Source: Echiichthys vipera
Taxonomy: Eukaryota > Chordata > Actinopteri > Perciformes > Trachinidae
DNA length: 64,000 nucleotides
Direction: 5' to 3'
NCBI GenBank assembly: GCA_963691815.1
Contig: OY829665.1
Coordinates: 20,275,294 to 20,339,293, forward strand
The number at the start of each line of letters is the position of its first letter. Within the stretch, counting starts at the first letter, position 1. Shown here in pieces: positions 48,301 through 60,749 of this stretch. The translations under genes and the position numbers were made by a program. The notes beneath the pieces were generated by a model. The model worked only from the letters and a program-made list of their open reading frames with translations. It did not search any database and was not told the origin of the DNA.

Positions 48301-50314
48301 TGAGGCAGACTGACATTTTAGACATTTATCTTAAATTATTATCCACAGTGGTTGATGGAGAGGCCACAGTGTGTCCAATTCTCTCTGCATGCTTTGCAAT
48401 GAAATTTGTTTAATTGCAAATGGGATAGCCTGCATATAGTAGTGTGATTCAAACCCCCAGTGTCAGAAAATGTGGGGACCAAAAGTTGAATCCATTGTGC
48501 AAATGCGCCCCATGTTTGCCACACAGGAACCAATCCATTTGGCCAAAGAGGCTGTCACCCACTTTTTAATGCCAATGAATCCACCAGCTCTCCATGTGTG
48601 TCTTCCAGGATAAATGAATGTAAGGATTTCAAAGTAAAAGTTGTGTGGCTCCTCTCTCGACCAGTCAGGGAAATGATGCCTGGAGGAAAGACAGAAGATG
48701 TCTCTGGTGGGCCTATAGAGAAGTTGGCTCAGGTAGTCTCTCATTAAGGTGTCAGAGGTATTGAAAACATCACATTGAGAAATCTTGATAAAGCCGACCT
48801 GGAGATCCTGTTGCTGTCATTTGATTTTAAAATAACAGTGAAACAGACACTCTAGTTACTTCTGATTCACTGAAATTCTCTGTAGTCTTGTTCTCAACAA
48901 GGTCTCACACCTAATCAACAATATAGATCATATGTCACTACGTTCTGATCACTCTTGCTATAGGTGCTTGTGATTGACTGTCAAAAGGGTTAAAGTATGG
49001 TTTAACTCAGGCACCATGCTTCAAATAAGTGTTTGTTTAATCAACGAACAATGCTGTAACAGGTCACCAACACTTTTTTTAGACCCTGGATTGGCATCGC
49101 TGCATCTACAGTTAAACATGAGGCTGAACAGATGAAAGCACAGGGAAGAAAATTAACCTGTGTTTAAACATTTTTTTAATGGGGAAAATTATCATATTTT
49201 GTGTACCAAAGACTTTATTTGGTTTTCTGTGATATCAAAAAAGGTTTCACTAATCATTTTTTAAATCAAAGAAAGTTTAGAATTCTGATTGGGACAACGT
49301 AAGGGCCATACCTGTGGAACCTTAGTTACTGTATACATTATATTTGGGGGTTATTTTCATAAGTCACCATACTAATCCTACAGATTTCTGTGGAAAGATG
49401 AATATTTTAGCACAATATTAAGATTTTTTGGCTTTACAGAGTTTGAGTTGTACTCCATATGAATTGAGATGCCTTGTTTCTAGCGCCCTCTTTGACAGTA
49501 AGATGTAACTGCAAGAGAGCCTGTTCTTTCAGAGCCTCCATCTTGACACGTTCATGGTCACTATGTGTGTTGACTTTCTTTTCTTTCTCTTAAGTAAACT
49601 TTATTGAAACACATTTATCTCTCTACTTCCAGTCCATCCCCTATATTTGACCCTCTTAAATCCATACACACACTTCTGCCCTTACTACAAGCCTGACTCA
49701 GAAGTTGGAAGTTCCAGATTTCCGATTACAAGTATGGCCACCCTGAGAGATAAGCCAAACTACTTCCCAACAGGGTCAAGTGACACTTCATACTTCAGTT
49801 TGTTTCAAGTGTACCCTGCCCTTAAACTGACTTGATTAAGGTTGGGGAAAGATATTTGGTTTCTTTCAGCCATGAGGGCAATCTTTGGCAGTAGGAAATG
49901 TACGTAAGCCCAAGAAATTTTGGCTGAGGGACACTAACTGACATCACGCTACTTTACTTTCACTTGTCCCCAGTTTGGCACACTGATCAATCACAGCCTG
50001 CTGCCAAAATTCATATCAATTAATGGAAATATTTCTTAAACAGCTCCTCTGCAGGTTCAAAAGTAGAAATGTAATTTAAATTATTCTCAATCGTTTGGCC
50101 CCAGGTGCCTTTTACAGGAATAATAATAATTAAAAAAGACATTCCCACAGGATGGATCACTACTGGGAGGATATGATTCATTATTCACCTGTCAGCAAAG
50201 TGTTTTTTTTCTAAGCATTCTCCATTTCCCCCTTCTCATCAGTTCTTCACATTAGCTTTGGCATTAATGAATTCCCTTACGAGAGAATGAACGTACGGTG
50301 GTTTGGCCCCAATT

Positions 50315-50749
50315 AGGGCACACTCACATTTGCCATTCATACATACCGAGTCCAACGGTTCTATGCCTACGTATGACATGCTCCCCAGCCACGGCCCAGT
50401 TGAGAGAGGTGGGCTTTAATAAAGCATGATTTGTGTTCTGAGACTATGTAGTATATACGACTGTTCCCCGCAACTGAGATATAAAAAGATGCAGCTGAAG
50501 GGTTCGTGGTAGTCTGATGGAGAGGTGGAGTGTTTACTGCAGATTTGGTCAGATGAAAATATTCAAAAACAGTCGCACAACAGTAAATCTCCGAGGGGTG
50601 ATGACGTATAAGCAAGAAGCATTCGAGCTGAGGCTCGAATTATTTCAAGTAATGTGAGTGCAAGCGGGCCTGGTCCGTGGGGGAAGAGGGAGGGGCGGCA
50701 ATCATGCTTAAGCACGGCACGGATCATCTGGGCCAAGTGTGAGTGCACC
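50315..50749. mobile_element. hAT-like MITE with GGGCACACTCACA termini
   Basis: AGGGCACACTCACATTTGCC on the left is matched by GGCCAAGTGTGAGTGCACCC in inverted form on the right. Internally TACGTATGACATGCTCCCCA and GAGGGAGGGGCGGCAATCAT are typical of such elements. Minus-strand open frames here are by-products. Confidence 0.6.
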
Positions 50750-53544
50750 CTGAGACACAGTCTTCTCAGGCTACATTTGAAATGTGCCCTGGGGGTACAG
50801 ATTTGCATTGGCCTGGGCCCTATTTGACTTCTGAGTTGATCTATCCTGAGATGGGAAAACTTTTAAGTTTTCGGTTCCAGAACAACTGATCAGACTTTGT
50901 TCACTCAAATGTGAGCAGGTTGAGCCTGACATAAAAAGCCATCATCAATGGAGCTCTGATACTATGATTCACCATGGCAACAAGGCAGAGCCTCCATTTT
51001 AGTCCTGTGGATGTAGAGATATGAATGCACGTATGCAGACTGTGCATATTTATCTTTAAAGAAGAGAGTCATAGCAGGGAAAGTGTCAAAAAGTTAACAC
51101 AACAAAGTTTTATTATGTATTCTCTATTAATTCATCATTGAAAAATATAGTTGAAGATTTAAAAAAGCATATAGATCAAAGACATAGATATATGATTGTA
51201 AGATCACAATCTGATGCAGTGTTTGTGATTTGCAGGTTAAAATTCAATAGATTTAAATGTATTTGAATTTAGGTTAATCTTGGCTCAACATTTAGGCTTG
51301 TAGTTTTATTTCAGTTTCTTCAACAAATGTACTCAATTTAAACACAGTCAGTGCAATGCTGTTAAAACAGGTAAGACTATCGACTATTTAAAAAAAAAAC
51401 TACTTTCAAACTACATTCTCTCTAATATTAAAGGAATTAAGTTTCATTGTTCCAACCGATCACATCGCAAGTGATAGAGACAATCATTTATTGATCCTAG
51501 TGTATAAAGCTTCATACTGATTTTTACTATTTAAACTGAGATTATTACACATAATGTCCCATAAACATTTTAGTTGAAGTGCTCACACAAACTGATGGCT
51601 GCCTGCAGAGTGACAGTGTTTTATTTATAGTTGTATTGAATATTTGAATGAGGTCAGAAAACGCTGTTCAAAGAAATGACTGACGATAACGATAACATTA
51701 AATAGCTCTTGGTAAAAAACTAATATCCAAGGCTTTGTTGAAGAAAGGGAGAATCTGAACCAAATAAACAGAGATTCCCTCATCTCAGGCTTAACATACT
51801 CAGAGTTTTCAATAATCCTGCTTTCTGAAATATGGCCTTGGGGTGGGAATATGTGGTGGACATCCAGATTTTTTTACATTTTTTTTGCAGAAATGGAACA
51901 TTGCAGTGCAAATCCAAGTCAGCATAACATCTCTTACCTGAACATTTTCAGAGCGTTAAAATTAACCAACAACAATGTCAGTATTCACAAGTTTGCACCT
52001 GTCAGAGTTGCTATATCCACTCACAACTGACTGCAGTCAGCACTTCACAGAAATGTAACACTTGCTAACAGTAACTGCTGTAACGGCTCAATTGACTGGG
52101 TCAGCAGCAGTCTATGTGTAACAACAAGTGAACTGCTTCTTCCCCAAGTGGAGCAAGCCACCAAGCACAAGTGATTAGAATGTGGCACTGATAAGAATTT
52201 ACTCACAATATTGACAAGGTGAAAATGATGTCAGGGTTAGTGTATGGAATAACAGCACAAAATGGATGGACCTCTCAAACATCTCCTGTCTCGTATTAGA
52301 TTAGTATCATAAGCCTATGCCTTCGCCGATTTAATTTAGCATTTTGTTTGGGTGGGGGTCAGGGTTAGGGGTAGTGTAAGGGTCTACATAAGCCTATTTG
52401 CCGTGGAATTCGGCACTGATTGTGGAAAAATAACAGACCGGGGAACATAGGACCCTATCTGTGAAAAAGGGTCAGATGTTCCCCCATCACATACAAAGCG
52501 GGTAAAGTAGGACCCGGGGAACATAGGTACGCTCCCTGAAACATTTAGTGGCCGGCTGGCTAGTTAGCTAGTTCATGCTTCCGCGAAAGCTGTGTCAGAA
52601 CACCAGCGTAGCTACGTGATCACTGAAACCTGCATCATTAGCACAGCAACCAATGCACATAGGTTGGTGATGTCAAAAACTAAAAAATCCAATCTGATCA
52701 CATGCAAAAACACAAAACTAAAACAATTGTAAATAACTTTGTGAAAAAGCTGCTTCACATACACAAATGGGATTAGCCTTCAGTCTGAATGTTACTTTTG
52801 AATGCATGGCTTCATCCTCAATGTCCATTTATTTAATTCATTTTTAATTGTAGTGGCCTTTTCTGTACTTGTACAACAGGAAAATATTAACTAAAACAAT
52901 TTTGTATTGAGTCATATGTAACTGTAAATGTTTGAAAGAGCACTGAACAAGAAGACAAGGAATACTTTTAGTTTTAAAAGTTTTAGTTAGTCCATACATC
53001 ATTTGAGCATTTCCAAACGTCAATATCCCTCACAGTGTACAGAGTATAGTGTATTCAGGAGAAAAAAAAAAGTTTCAGAGATGCAACTAACTAATTTCAT
53101 TATTGATTGATCTGCCATCTACCTCCTTGATCAATTATTTAATTGTGTTGTTAAAAAAAAGTGAAAGATGTTCGTTATCATTTCTCACCGTTCGAGGTGA
53201 GGTTTTCACATAGCTTGTTTTATTTGTCCAACTGTCTGAAACCCGAAACTATTCAGCTAAGTTAAAGGACAGGAAGATATTTAAATGATTCATGGATACA
53301 TATTGCCACCCACAACACACGATAAACACATAAATTAATCGTCTTAAAATTTACCAGAGCATCAGCAGCAAAATTCTCAAATTTTCATGTTATTTTTTCC
53401 CAGCATAGAAACACTGTGAATGTGCTTTCTCCAGCCACCAGCCTCCACACAACAGGTTGCTTGCACTAATATAATATTGAGTCAGGATTTGAAGTTTTTA
53501 GTAGTTGCAGTTATGAATTATTCTAGAGACTCTAAGAAGGTTAG

Positions 53545-53666
53545 CTGAGGGGTGCTAGGTTCGACTCCAAGCTGCAGCCCTTTATTGCAAGTCACCCCTC
53601 TCCCTCTCGCCCCCATTTTCCATAAACCTTCTGCTGTTCTGTCAAATGAGGGCATAAAAAAATAAC
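53545..53666 (+). mobile_element. tRNA-derived SINE fragment
   Basis: The B-box-like GGTTCGACTCC is followed by CTGCAGCCCTTTATTGCAAG, TCACCCCTCTCCCTC and CTGTCAAATGAGGGCATAAA, the tail order of the SINE copies at 21150 and 57273. Confidence 0.65.
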
Positions 53667-54440
53667 CTTAAATTGTATTTTCCGCATAAAATTATCCCAG
53701 GATCTTTTTCGGCAAATACACTCATCAAATAAGCTATCGAGACATTTTTTTCACGCATAAACTATTAACAGAGATATTCTGGGGAGTCGCTTACAGCCAG
53801 CCGTCGCTAACAATGATTAGCTTGGGGCATTAAGGTGAAGGCATTTAAACTCCTTTTTTAACCCCTAATATTGCTCAAAATAACAGCAAACCTCTGCAGC
53901 AGCATGAGAAGAGTCCTTACACATAAAATGAAGCACCAACACTTGGTGAAAAATGTCACTTTGATGGCAGCATAACCATTCTTCTTCGGTGCCCGTGGAC
54001 TCACAGTACCCATAGGCACACCAAAATATGCCCCCACACCAAGACTGCTCGACCTCCTCCGCTGGCTGTTCTCCCATCCTCCGACTCTTTTCATCCTGTC
54101 CCTGCAGCTCTTTCTCTGTGTATTCTGGCTCAAATAGTTATGGGCACCCATCAAAATCACCTGTCTGATTGAAATCTGACTCAGCCATTTTGGTTCCTAT
54201 GTGTGAGTGTTCAGTCTTGCTGTCTAGTAATGCTTGGACACTAACGTGGTTAAAAAAGCCATTTTAATGCCTTCACCTTATTGGCCCGAGCTAATCCGTG
54301 TAAGCCATGGCTGCCGTGAGCGACTCCCCAGAATATCTCTGTTAATACTTTATACACACAAAAAAAGTCTTGATTGATTATTTTATGACTGTATTTGCCA
54401 AAAAAGAAACATGCTTTTATGCCAGAATTACATTTTAATG
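53667..54440. mobile_element. Foldback DNA element with about 200-bp arms carrying a captured coding fragment
   Basis: The left arm (53667-53900) and right arm (54240-54440) are inverted copies. CGCATAAAA, GGCAAATACA, GAGATATTCTGGGGAGTCGC, GATTAG and GGTGAAGGCATT on the left all recur inverted on the right (AATGCCTTCACC, GCGACTCCCCAGAATATCTC, TGTATTTGCC, TTTTATGCC). The centre holds a minus-strand frame with a P2X7-like cysteine pattern. A related copy lacking this centre lies at 7085-7654. Confidence 0.7.
53865..54188 (-). pseudogene. Broken frame resembling the cysteine-rich C-terminal domain of P2X7 receptors
   Basis: Starting from ATG at 54188 the minus strand reads MAESDFNQTGDFDGCP, then a TAA at 54138-54140. 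It continues LFEPEYTEKELQGQDEKSRR and then GEQPAEEVEQSWCGGIFWCA followed by YGYCESTGTEEEWLCCHQSD. The W-C-x5-C-x4-C-x10-CC spacing followed by an acidic residue recalls the intracellular zinc-binding domain of P2X7 receptors. By my recollection, that domain also occurs in many stand-alone and transposon-linked fish genes. The in-frame stop and absence of other exons make it a relic. The frame ends at 53865 inside the repeat arm. Confidence 0.5.
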
Positions 54441-54884
54441 TAGAAGGTTAGCTAAATGTTCCCCAGCCCACCTGTTCCTTGAATGCTCTTCTGTGAAAGC
54501 TAACCCAAATTCTGTGGTGTAAAGGATAACTAAGCATCTGCTCCCACAGACTAAGGAGCCATTTTAAGAGCTGACTTCAGTGCTGCTCGTGTGTGTGTGA
54601 GTATTCATCTGAGCAGATGCATGCCACTGTTTGCCAGCCACTTAAGCCTCCTGGCATGTGATATATCCTAAATTACAACTGCTGCTTATTGTCAGAAGGA
54701 GTGTTTTAAGTCACCACAGCTAAACAGCTGTTTAATCAACCTCAAAGCTTCAGGATTCAGTTAAGTGCAGCCTGACTGGCACTCCACCTTCCACAGCTTC
54801 CGAAAATACTTTCTCGTGGTGAAAGCACCATTCAAATGAAAGTAAGTCGGGATAAATCAAAATTTGCAACAACAAAGTATTGTG

Positions 54885-55125
54885 CTAAAGCTGCAGTGTT
54901 TTATCGAATAATTGATTAGCTTTCAATTATTATATTAATCGCCAACTATTTGGATAACTGATTCATTGATTTTAATAATTTTTTAAGAGTAAAAGTAAAA
55001 AAGTCCTGATTTCAGCTCCTAAATGTGAATATTTTCTGTTTTTTACCCTCTATGACAGTAAACAGAATATATTTGAGTTGTGGACAAACCAAGAAATTAT
55101 CTTGGCCTTTGGGAAACACTGATTT
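54885..55125 (-). repeat. Dispersed AT-rich repeat family, copy 3 (inverted)
   Basis: GCTGCAGTGTTTTATCGAAT, TTAATCGCCAACTATTTGGA, CCTGATTTCAGCTCCTAAAT, GTGAATATTTTCTG and CTCTATGACAGTAAACAGAA are the reverse complement of the order seen at 34610-34812. Confidence 0.6.
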
Positions 55126-56480
55126 TTCATCATTTTCTGACACATTATAGTAGTATAGTAGTATAATAATCATTAGTTGCACATTATGCAATGTTGAAAT
55201 GGGAAGTATAGTACCTTAAACCAGTTGAATAATTTCATTGTATGCACTGTTGCATTTTAACATCAAAGCACTGGAAAAATGACTCTTAACAATAAGGATT
55301 ACCGAGAACCAAAACATCCCATTTTAGGCTGTCCTTATTCACTGTTCATACTTATACCTATGAAAAGTAATGAACTGTAGTTCCTATTCGTCCGGAGCAA
55401 AGAAGGAAATCAGGTGACATCTGGAAGTACTAAGCGACCACCACTTTTCTCTAATTCGAACAAAGTCGTTTTGGTGCCTAAACTTAACTGTCATGGTCAC
55501 CTACCGGTCACTGTTTCACAGCGTTAAACAGATCATCCCTTCTCGTAAGTTATCATATGAACACTTTGATGAGAATATATTGCACTATACTTGGTAGAAA
55601 ATCTGCTGAATCACTTAAAAGGCTACTCCTCTAATTTAGCTTTTCAATTCCAAAGAGTTAGGGGACTTACAATAGACAGATTTAGAACAAAGAACCCAAT
55701 CAATTCAGCAGAGGCGGAGATATCCAGAATTTGAGCTGTATTGATCATACTCCCAAAACCCTGGATCCTACACTTTCCATGATGCAACCGGATAGTGTCT
55801 GTCATCAGACTCAATATGCCCATATTGGTAAATATGCCCATTGTGTAGCACATGCTTACTGCCCAAGTCTTCTTGTCCAAGCTGGAATATTGATTGTAAA
55901 AGCGCTTTTATGTTTCCCATCCCTAAAACCCATAGCAGAATCCAAATGTCTGCACCTCTCTACCCACCTGCCCTCAGGGACAGAACCAAAGAGGCCTCAA
56001 GTGCAAATTTCCAGAGATTGAGCTGCAGTAAAGTTGAGTTGGTCCATTCAAAGAAATACTTTAAGATGGGTAACAGGGTCAAAAACATCCATTGATGTTC
56101 ATGAAAAGAAGTGATGTTAGAAGTCTCACAGAATGTTTAATCCTGACAGTCCAGCAATGTCACTTGCAGGGACATGCACAGACTATTTGAGGGGCTGTAT
56201 GTTATTTTAACCTGAAAACAGGGCAAAAAATCCATCTGTTTCAAAACCATGTGTCCTCTCATTCCTTCCATCATCAAAGCTTTTTGCGCTGTGTTTCCAT
56301 AAACATATTTTCGTGCACGAAATTTGCATGAGAAGAGTTTTATGTAAACGAAAAATGCAATATTATGTCCTCAAATGCACATAAAAGTTTTTACTCTCAC
56401 TTGAGGTGGTTTTTGCTTTTTTTGAAATAGGGTTGATATTGGACATTTTAACTCACATGACTTGCCAGTTGTTTTTTCAA

Positions 56481-56968
56481 CGTGGTCTCATGGGAGGGCG
56501 TATAAATAGCACGCCACTTTTCATGACTTGCATGACTTTTCGCGTGCATGTCTACGCATATTAAGCTTTTCGCGTGTCATTTAATGCCCGTTGTTCCCCA
56601 GGGTTAGGGTTAGGGTTAGGGTTGGGTTGGGGTTAGGGTTAGGGTAAGGGTTAGGGTTAGGGTTAGGGCATTTCACGCCCGTTATTTCAGCCATCCTTCA
56701 CATGAAATATTGATTTAAAAACAACCCTCTGACAGAAAGCTCCACCACTTCGTATTTCTCCGGAAAGTAGCGGAGAAATACGAACACGTGGGTTTTCCCT
56801 CAATGACATTTGTGCGTGAAATGACAACGCCATCTCTGCACTATACAAGTCAATTGAGACTACATGGCGTGAAATGACACGCAAAAAACAGGACATGCGT
56901 TGTAATTAAACGCGAGATGGCTTGAGAGAAATAGCGTGTCATTCACACGCCTTTTAGTGAGACCAGGC
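56481..56968. mobile_element. Foldback element containing a telomeric repeat
   Basis: The left end, TGGTCTCATGGGAGGGCGTA, and the right end, read inverted as TGGTCTCACTAAAAGGCGTG, are imperfect terminal repeats. Motifs GCGTGTCATTTAATGCCCG, GCATTTCACGCCCG and GCGTGAAATGACACGC recur inside in both orientations. A perfect 12-bp stem (CGTATTTCTCCG) with 8-base loop lies at 56751-56782. Confidence 0.55.
56601..56669. repeat. Interstitial telomeric repeat (TTAGGG)n
   Basis: About 11 TTAGGG-type units with a few variants (TTGGG, TTGGGG, TAAGGG) run head to tail. They lie inside the element at 56481-56968 and not at a chromosome end. Confidence 0.92.
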
Positions 56969-57014
56969 TGGTTTTTTACGTCCATTCGCATGACATGTTT
57001 TCTTCTCTGGACAG

Positions 57015-57203
57015 TAGTGATGTCCAAATGAAGCTTCATGAAGCATTAGTTGTATTTGTTGAGACTAGTAGATGGAGCTATTGGTTTATAGGGCTCAATG
57101 AATGCTGATTCAGTGTGTTTTCAACCATTTGTTGAACAGAGAGCCGTCTAGTCGACTCTTCAATAATGAAAATGCTTCATGAAGCTTCATTTGAACATCA
57201 CTA
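57015..57203. mobile_element. Palindromic hAT-like MITE, copy 3, with perfect 8-bp target duplication
   Basis: A 189-bp element with TAGTGATGTCCAAATGAAGC at one end and CATTTGAACATCACTA at the other. A perfect CTGGACAG duplication flanks it at 57007-57014 and 57204-57211. Confidence 0.9.
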
Positions 57204-57272
57204 CTGGACAGCATGAAACACAGCCAATACTACCTGACACGAAAGAACAATTCAAACATGCCCAATTTGCGG

Positions 57273-57440
57273 TGCTCTGTTGCCCAGTGGTTGGAGCGTT
57301 GGCCTCATGTGCAAAGGCCGGAGGTCCTCACCACAGTGGCCCGGTTCCGACTCTGACCTGGGGCCCTTTGCTGTATGTGACCCTCCGGTTTTCCTGTCAA
57401 TCGCCAGCTGCTCTATCATAAATAACGTTTTGAAAGGCCA
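57273..57440 (+). mobile_element. tRNA-derived SINE
   Basis: A-box-like CCCAGTGGTTGGAGCGTTGG, CCTCATGTGCAAAGGCCGGA and B-box-like GGTTCCGACTC are followed by GGGGCCCTTTGCTGTATGTG, TTTTCCTGTCAATCGCCAGC and TCATAAATAACG. This is the standard layout of a teleost tRNA SINE. It is not a functional tRNA, since the cloverleaf is degenerate. Confidence 0.8.
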
Positions 57441-57896
57441 AATTTGAATTCCCCCCAGGCCACTTGCTTTATTTCCATTTAGAAACGTCTGCAACTTCTA
57501 TTCTCTTTACTGGAGGATTACAGCCATGTGTAGCCTATAGCACCAAAGTCTGACCAAACTACACTGTAGGCTAGTTTCTCACTCCAAAGCAGATGATGGA
57601 AATGCGCCCAATTTGAATTTTACCTTGTAGGGCTTTTCAAAACTTAGACATTTAAACAGGACTAGTCCCACTAGCTTGCAGGAGTGTTATCACTGGCTGC
57701 ATTGAGTGCACTCCGACATCGGAGTTTCACTCTTTCGATCAGCCACAACTTTTCATGGCCTATGTGTTTTAATTAGATTGCAGTGCTAAGGGGTGCCACC
57801 CAGTAGATCTGCCACAGCACAGCAGCAATAGTAAAAGTTTTTTTCCCTCCAAACTGGTTTTGGCTCACACACTTTAGCCTGGCCTTCTGCACATCC

Positions 57897-57898
<2 letters not shown>

Positions 57899-57963
<65 letters not shown>

Positions 57964-57989
57964 TATATAAATATATATGTATATATATC
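57899..57989. repeat. (AT)n microsatellite
   Basis: About 55 bases of uninterrupted TA repeats, then interrupted TA runs to about 57989. Confidence 0.96.
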
Positions 57990-58602
57990 ATTTAAGTGAT
58001 AGCCGAGGTCTGTCTGAAAAGTTTTGAAACTAAGATTCGACTTTGATGCAGTGTTGTATTCTCTCAGACCATAGTCTGTCTTGCTACCTTGGTGATCCAT
58101 CAGCCAGAGGTGTCGTCTTTATTTGGAACATATTTCATGAACAAAGTCAACTCGGAGTGGATTTAGTTTCCTACAGCACCACCCTAAAATACCTGCAGCC
58201 TCCTGCTCATTTTATGAGCCCTGAGAGGGAGAAAAGAAAGGATGAGAAGGAGGGAGGACAAAAAAAGACGTAAATGGAGCTGATGGAAAAAAGAAAAAGA
58301 GCAAAGTCACTGTGACTTGAGTTTTATCTAAATGACCTCGAATATCAAGTTCACCCAAATGCTGAACTTGGTCTAATTTTGAGGTAAACAGCTTGACTTT
58401 GAGAGGATTACACCTCGAGCTTGCGGTAGCAAAAAGCCAGAACTCTTGTTAAACTAAGCCATACTCAAATGTCAGTCACTGAGACTAGAACTCAAGGACA
58501 TTGGGATATTTAGACAGCCACTGCTGAGAAATTAAGCAAGTAACATGCTGTGTTTATCAAACTGCTTCAGGTACCAGGATTCACTTCACTTCAGAACCCT
58601 TA

Positions 58603-59050
58603 AAGGTCCCATACTTTGCTCATTTTCAGGTTCATATTTTTATTTTGGATCTCTACTATTCTACACTTCTACATATTTACATGCTTTGATGTTTTTCTCA
58701 CTCTCTCATTTAAGCGCCTGTCTCTTTAAGACCCCCTCTTGAAAAAGTCTAGTCTGCTCTGATTGGTAAGTGTTTCCGGGTATTCTGCACCTATGTTCGC
58801 TTCGTCTCTGCACCTTCATAGCCGGTGGGAAATTACTGTATTGGTGCTGTAGCGGCACTTCCTAACTATATCAAGTATAATTTTGACATCACAACCTTAC
58901 TGAAGTCCTGATGGCTCATTTAAAGGCACAGTTCCAATGTGGGCTATGTGCATTTCTTTATGCATCGAGCGTTTTGATAATTTCACAATATTTATATACT
59001 GTAGCTTGCATGTAACATGGAAAATCTCACTTTTTACAATATGGGGCCTT
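58603..59050. mobile_element. Non-autonomous DNA element with AAGGTCCCATA termini
   Basis: It begins AAGGTCCCATACTTTGCTCA and TTTTCAGGTTCATA, and ends CAATATGGGGCCTT, the inverted form of the start. The interior CTGTCTCTTTAAGACCCCCT, CTCTGATTGGTAAG and GGCTCATTTAAAGGCACAGT match a frequent fish repeat as I remember it. Confidence 0.7.
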
Positions 59051-60592
59051 CAAAAAAATTGACATGATCTGGTCTCAGAGAGACAGAAAGACATGCTGCT
59101 GCTCCTTAAAGTCAAACGGAAATTCGAATTCCCTCACTTTTGCATGAGGGAAGAAGTAAACTACAATGATACTGCTGTTATCGTGAATTGTTTTCCATTT
59201 TGAAAAGAGGATAGAGACATTTTTGACCATATTTCTTGAAACTAATTACAACATTTTTTTCAAAAAGTTGATTTATACTCTTAATTTAACACCTTCACCC
59301 TTTTAGATTACCCATTGTTCTGGGGTTCTAGGTGATGATAGCTATCTCTTTCATGGGTTTACTTGTGGTGAGAGCAAATTACCAGCCTGTGTAAATTCCT
59401 TTAATCTCATCACAGTGTACGTTACCTCATGACGATCATAACAACATTGAGTAAGGGGAACAGTCTTAGGCAGTGCTCAAATCATGGATGGGATGAGAAG
59501 TGTCGGCCCCCTCATCTGGTCAACTGCCTAACTGACCATTGGAATTAGAGTGATTTACTGAACTACTTTTAGTTCTCGCCCAAACACATAGTCAGTCAGA
59601 ATGAAAAAAATCAAAAACAATCAAGGAGAGAAATAGGTAATACAGTTACAGCCTGGCATCACCTGACTAATCGCAAATGCACACAAACCTCTCAGTACAT
59701 TTACGGTTTACAAGAGGCGTTCTGAACCATGCAGAGCAAAATCCCACTGGATGCAGTTTGATACAACAAATCACAGCAACAATTCAGCTGTGTTTGCTTA
59801 GCAGAAAACAATAATGGCTGGGTCACAAACTTTCTCAAATTACAGCTAAACAGTACTATAAAATGCCTTTCTGAAATTTCTTATGCGATAAATAACCAAT
59901 ACAGCAACAGAATATGGAGTCATATGTGATCAGTGCTGTCGTGATTGACAGTTTTCTCTGAGTTAAGTGAAACCGAAGAACTGCGCTAAACAGATGGCAG
60001 ACTTTTTTCTCTAAAACGCCACCTCAAAGGATTGACCTGCACACTGCATCTCCTGTCAGTCATCGTCTTAAACCCGCTCCACCATGAGATAGACGGTTGT
60101 GATTGGTCTGTCAGATCTAAAGCTGCTGGAAATCTGTCTGAATGGGAGAGGGAGCAAATGAAACATGAACTCTGCAGATTTGCTATCGGTTCCCAGGCCA
60201 GGCTAAACCTTTACCTTCTCACTCATTGGCTGAAAACATTAGCTTAATGCCATAAATAAGTGATATGTGACTCCACATGATATATCATTCCACTATTTAT
60301 GCAACAAGCGTTTATGGGACTAAAAACAATCAGGCACTGCATGAGATCTGCAGGTTTACCCCCAGCTACAGTATTAAAATGCCGTGGTGTGTCTGCTCAC
60401 GCTCACAACTCAGCATGTAAATATAACCCTCTCCTCTGTAGCACCCTCGTATTCCCGCCCTCCTCAGACACAGGCAATTATGCTATTCACTCACCGCCAA
60501 GCTCTGCCTCGAACCATGACTCTCTTCCCATTAGAAGTCACTTAAGCAGTGTGCTGGAGGAGGCTAGTGTAGTTGTGGAGAGGGTCTCTTTA

Positions 60593-60749
<157 letters not shown>

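Noticed and set aside
56601..56669. Possible true chromosome end
   Set aside because: The repeat is short, contains variants, and is enclosed by mobile-element sequence with unique DNA on both sides.
57273..57375. Functional tRNA gene
   Set aside because: Promoter boxes are present but the cloverleaf is degenerate and a SINE tail follows directly.
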